Below are positions 33,544 through 35,251 of a stretch of 35,251 nt of DNA, piece after piece; the stretch's first letter is position 1, and every line of letters starts with the position of its first letter. A model generated the notes under the pieces. That model worked only from the letters and a program-made list of their open reading frames with translations, was not told the DNA's origin and did not search any database. The position numbers were made by a program, and so were the translations under genes. Source of the DNA: Acidimicrobiales bacterium (GTDB lineage Bacteria > Actinomycetota > Acidimicrobiia > Acidimicrobiales > MedAcidi-G1); the NCBI GenBank assembly GCA_030747775.1, contig JASLKB010000004.1, positions 1 through 35,251 on the forward strand, read 5' to 3'.

Positions 33544-33963
33544 TCAGTATTGGTTACGCAGGGAGCCCATGGGGTTGCTATCCGGACCCCGCTGAAGCCA
33601 GTAGGTACTTGCCGCTGCTTCCTGAGTCCTACTATTCCCCTTTCGTAGTCGACGTGATGCCCGTAGGGCAATCCCTGTTGGAGTTATGATGAGTAAAAAT
33701 AAGATCGCCATAACAATCTGTGAGACAACACTCCCGAGAATAGTTGAGAGTTGAAACCAGAAGTAATTGGGTTTAGTTAGAAGGCGAGGGGCAAAAAGTC
33801 CGATAAGTAATATGGCTCCGGCAGGTATAAAGATCCACTTCCTGGGCTCTCCGCTGTTAAGGAGTGGATAGAATCCTATGAGGGAAAAGACCACAGCGAA
33901 TACAAAAGCAAAACTACGCTCGGAACTCATCGGGATATCGATGTGTGATGTGGATTCATGCAT
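33544..33963 (-). CDS. SxtJ-like membrane protein
   Basis: The 139-residue protein has about three hydrophobic segments (SFAFVFAVVFSLIGFYPLL; WIFIPAGAILLIGLFAP; SQIVMAILFLLIITPTGIALR) and ends with YWLQRGPDSNP and MGSLRNQY. This is the SxtJ family pattern, of unknown function. ATG 33963 is chosen because HIDIPMSSERSF is the usual N-terminus. ATG 33930 is possible. The open frame continues further upstream but that part shows no family resemblance. It is the first gene of the cassette. Confidence 0.8.
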   Translation of the reverse strand: MHESTSHIDIPMSSERSFAFVFAVVFSLIGFYPLLNSGEPRKWIFIPAGAILLIGLFAPRLLTKPNYFWFQLSTILGSVVSQIVMAILFLLIITPTGIALRASRRLRKGNSRTQEAAASTYWLQRGPDSNPMGSLRNQY

Positions 33964-34671
33964 AAGTTGAGGCCGTACCGAAGGCAGCTCGTCTATTGAC
34001 TGGCTCCACACTAACGACACTGGAGCATCAGGACGGGTAAACCCCCTCTCCATGCCATGGAGACCTGGACTGGCGTCAGTGCGCTGCCAGCAAAGCTCTC
34101 GGGCTCCAACTGTCCCAAGGAATTTCGCTCCACAGTGAGAAGTGCATTGGGTTGGGAAAATCAACGTCCGAATTGGGCCTATTGGTACGACCTCTAGGCC
34201 AGGTCACGTTGCGCGAACCTCCTAAGCGCTGGGGAGTGGAACGCATTCACAACCGAGACTGTTGGGGTACCCATGGACAGCAGATGAAACACCGCCGCCG
34301 TCTTACGTCGGGCGCATCGCCGCCGGGAGCGGGATGCCGATGACTTAGACAAGAGCGGGTGTGGCTCCTTGGGATGGGTCCCCAGTAACCAAACTCAGAA
34401 CGGGAGCACTGATTGTCCCTGAGGTCCGATCCCTGGGGCGTTGCGGACCGGGATTCCTATAGGCCGGGGGTTAGGTCCGGAAGCCGCCAGAGCGACCTTC
34501 GAATAGGCCGTTTCCCGACTCGGGGTGGCCCCGGACTTGTCAATAGAGGTGTAACGGGCTCTTTGTCAGTGGCTCTGGCCCCGCTCAGGGTGGTCCCGCC
34601 AGGGGAGAGCGCGAGCGGCGGGGGGTAGGAGCCCTTCGTTGGGGGAATTCTTGTATCAAAACCTTGCCATG
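33964..34671. other. Roughly 700-nt stretch with no confident gene
   Basis: Upstream of the SxtJ-like gene and of the GNAT-like gene, this holds only unconvincing frames. Two similar ~20-bp elements are visible, CCCGACTCGGGGTGGCCCCG (about 34515-34534) and CCCGCTCAGGGTGGTCCCGC (about 34581-34600). A promoter for the SxtJ cassette must lie here but I cannot identify it. Confidence 0.4.
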
Positions 34672-34677
34672 TAGGCT
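34672..34677 (+). promoter_or_regulatory. -10 box of a leaderless transcript (GNAT-like gene)
   Basis: TAGGCT ends 6 nt before the GTG at 34684. TTGTAT 15 nt further up could be a -35 element. Confidence 0.5.
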
Positions 34678-34683
34678 GATCCT

Positions 34684-35251
34684 GTGGTCCTCGACGAATC
34701 CCTTTGGGATGTTCTGTTCGTTGAGGACTTCAAGGGGGAGTTGGTTCAGAAGGTCAGCGATTTCTTTAATAGCCATTTCCCCGAAGTATTTTGGCCAAGC
34801 TGTACACCCGAAGAATTTGAATGGAAGTTGGGTGAGAGTAACCCGGCAGGTCGCGGGATGATGGCCGTGGCCGTCTACGGAAATACAATTGCGGGTGTAA
34901 TTACCGCTACTAGAAAGAAGGTATTGGTTGATGGCGTACCAGTACCTTCAGCAGAACTTGGCGATACATATACCCATCCATCATTTCGGAATATCGGGAG
35001 GTGCCGAGAGTTAGCTCCGGGTACATCGTCTCGTGACGACTATCTCAACAAGAGCGTATTCGGACGCCTAGCTATGGAATTGCTGAGCCGACTTGACGAC
35101 GAGGGACTCGATCTCGCCTATGGGACACCTAGTCGTGAGGTGGTACGCGATACCTGGTGTCGGCGAAATAGGTGCGTCGAGATGTCCGGCCTTGACATTA
35201 GGACCTGGCATCGCCCTGGTCTTGTAGCGCTCCAGCAAAGGCTGCCACCCG
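34684..35251 (+). CDS. GNAT-like acyltransferase, partial (runs off the window)
   Basis: An open frame of 189 complete codons begins at GTG 34684 and is still open at the window end. It contains strand-helix segments typical of N-acetyltransferase folds: MMAVAVYGNTIAGVITATRKKV, AELGDTYTHPSFRNIGRCREL, and LLSRLDDEGLDLAYGTPSREV. The acyl-CoA loop is not of the textbook form, so the assignment is moderate. Such genes are common in surface polysaccharide regions, which fits the carbamoyltransferase cassette beside it. The leaderless promoter decides the start. Confidence 0.6.
   Translation, partial: MVLDESLWDVLFVEDFKGELVQKVSDFFNSHFPEVFWPSCTPEEFEWKLGESNPAGRGMMAVAVYGNTIAGVITATRKKVLVDGVPVPSAELGDTYTHPSFRNIGRCRELAPGTSSRDDYLNKSVFGRLAMELLSRLDDEGLDLAYGTPSREVVRDTWCRRNRCVEMSGLDIRTWHRPGLVALQQRLPP

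Noticed and set aside
30385-33963. A saxitoxin biosynthesis cluster
   Set aside because: Only the I-J-K-L-like tailoring module is present; no sxtA or other core genes in the window.
34465-34495. SRP RNA-like AGGTCCGGAAG
   Set aside because: The bases after GGAA (GCC) do not pair with TCC, and the conserved asymmetric loop is missing.
1-35251. Genome-wide reassignment of TGA to an amino acid
   Set aside because: TGA ends many genes here, including in ATGA overlaps (5068, 10811, 28019), so only specific TGAs are read through.

Overview
The window looks like a piece of a GC-rich actinobacterial chromosome, most likely a marine Acidimicrobiia-type organism. That placement is an inference. It rests on two LLM-class (F420-type) oxidoreductases, a SCO6745-like protein, a short MutY, and many genes whose start codon sits 6-7 nt after a TANNNT -10 box, which means leaderless transcripts. 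No rRNA, tRNA, CRISPR array or transposase was found.

Layout. 1-7.6 kb: a cupredoxin end fragment, a PuuD-like membrane protein without cytochrome domain, an acyl-CoA ligase, a SCO6745-like protein, an operon of TolB-like lipoprotein, 2-hydroxyacid dehydrogenase and MauE-like protein, an LLM oxidoreductase and a thioredoxin-fold protein without CxxC. 7.7-14.5 kb: mutY, then a catabolic-looking cluster (unknown 574-aa protein, M19 dipeptidase, DUF3726-like protein, Ldh-family dehydrogenase, Rieske oxygenase). 14.5-20.1 kb: lipoprotein, DEAD-box helicase with a repeat tail, EamA-type transporter, cold-shock protein, cupin, aldo/keto reductase. 20.1-24.7 kb: VOC protein, an AhpD-like selenoprotein, a homocysteine methyltransferase, a second transporter, an enoyl-CoA hydratase relative. 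25-30.3 kb: PLP decarboxylase, a linalool dehydratase/isomerase-like (LDI-like) selenoprotein coupled to a DDAH-family hydrolase, an ABM-domain protein, an LLM oxidoreductase. 30.4-35.2 kb: a visibly more AT-rich block with a cassette resembling sxtJ-sxtK-sxtI-sxtL (SxtJ, DUF5989, carbamoyltransferase, SGNH hydrolase) and a partial GNAT-like gene.

The main discovery is two genes that appear to be cut in half by an in-frame TGA but are best read through it as selenocysteine. In the AhpD-like gene (20895-21953) the TGA falls exactly on the second active-site cysteine (C-F-Y-U with the catalytic His four residues on and the Glu twelve residues before the first Cys). In the LDI-like gene (26523-28022, minus) the TGA falls on the position matching the second active-site cysteine of linalool dehydratase/isomerase (C-x8-U). 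Both TGAs are followed, 24 and 18 nt later, by a 7-bp hairpin with the identical apical sequence CUCGGUCUGAG, whose GGUC loop is like that of the E. coli fdhF SECIS. TGA is also the ordinary stop of many neighbours, so this is local recoding. The Sec machinery itself (selA, selB, selC, selD) is not in the window and must be elsewhere if this is right.
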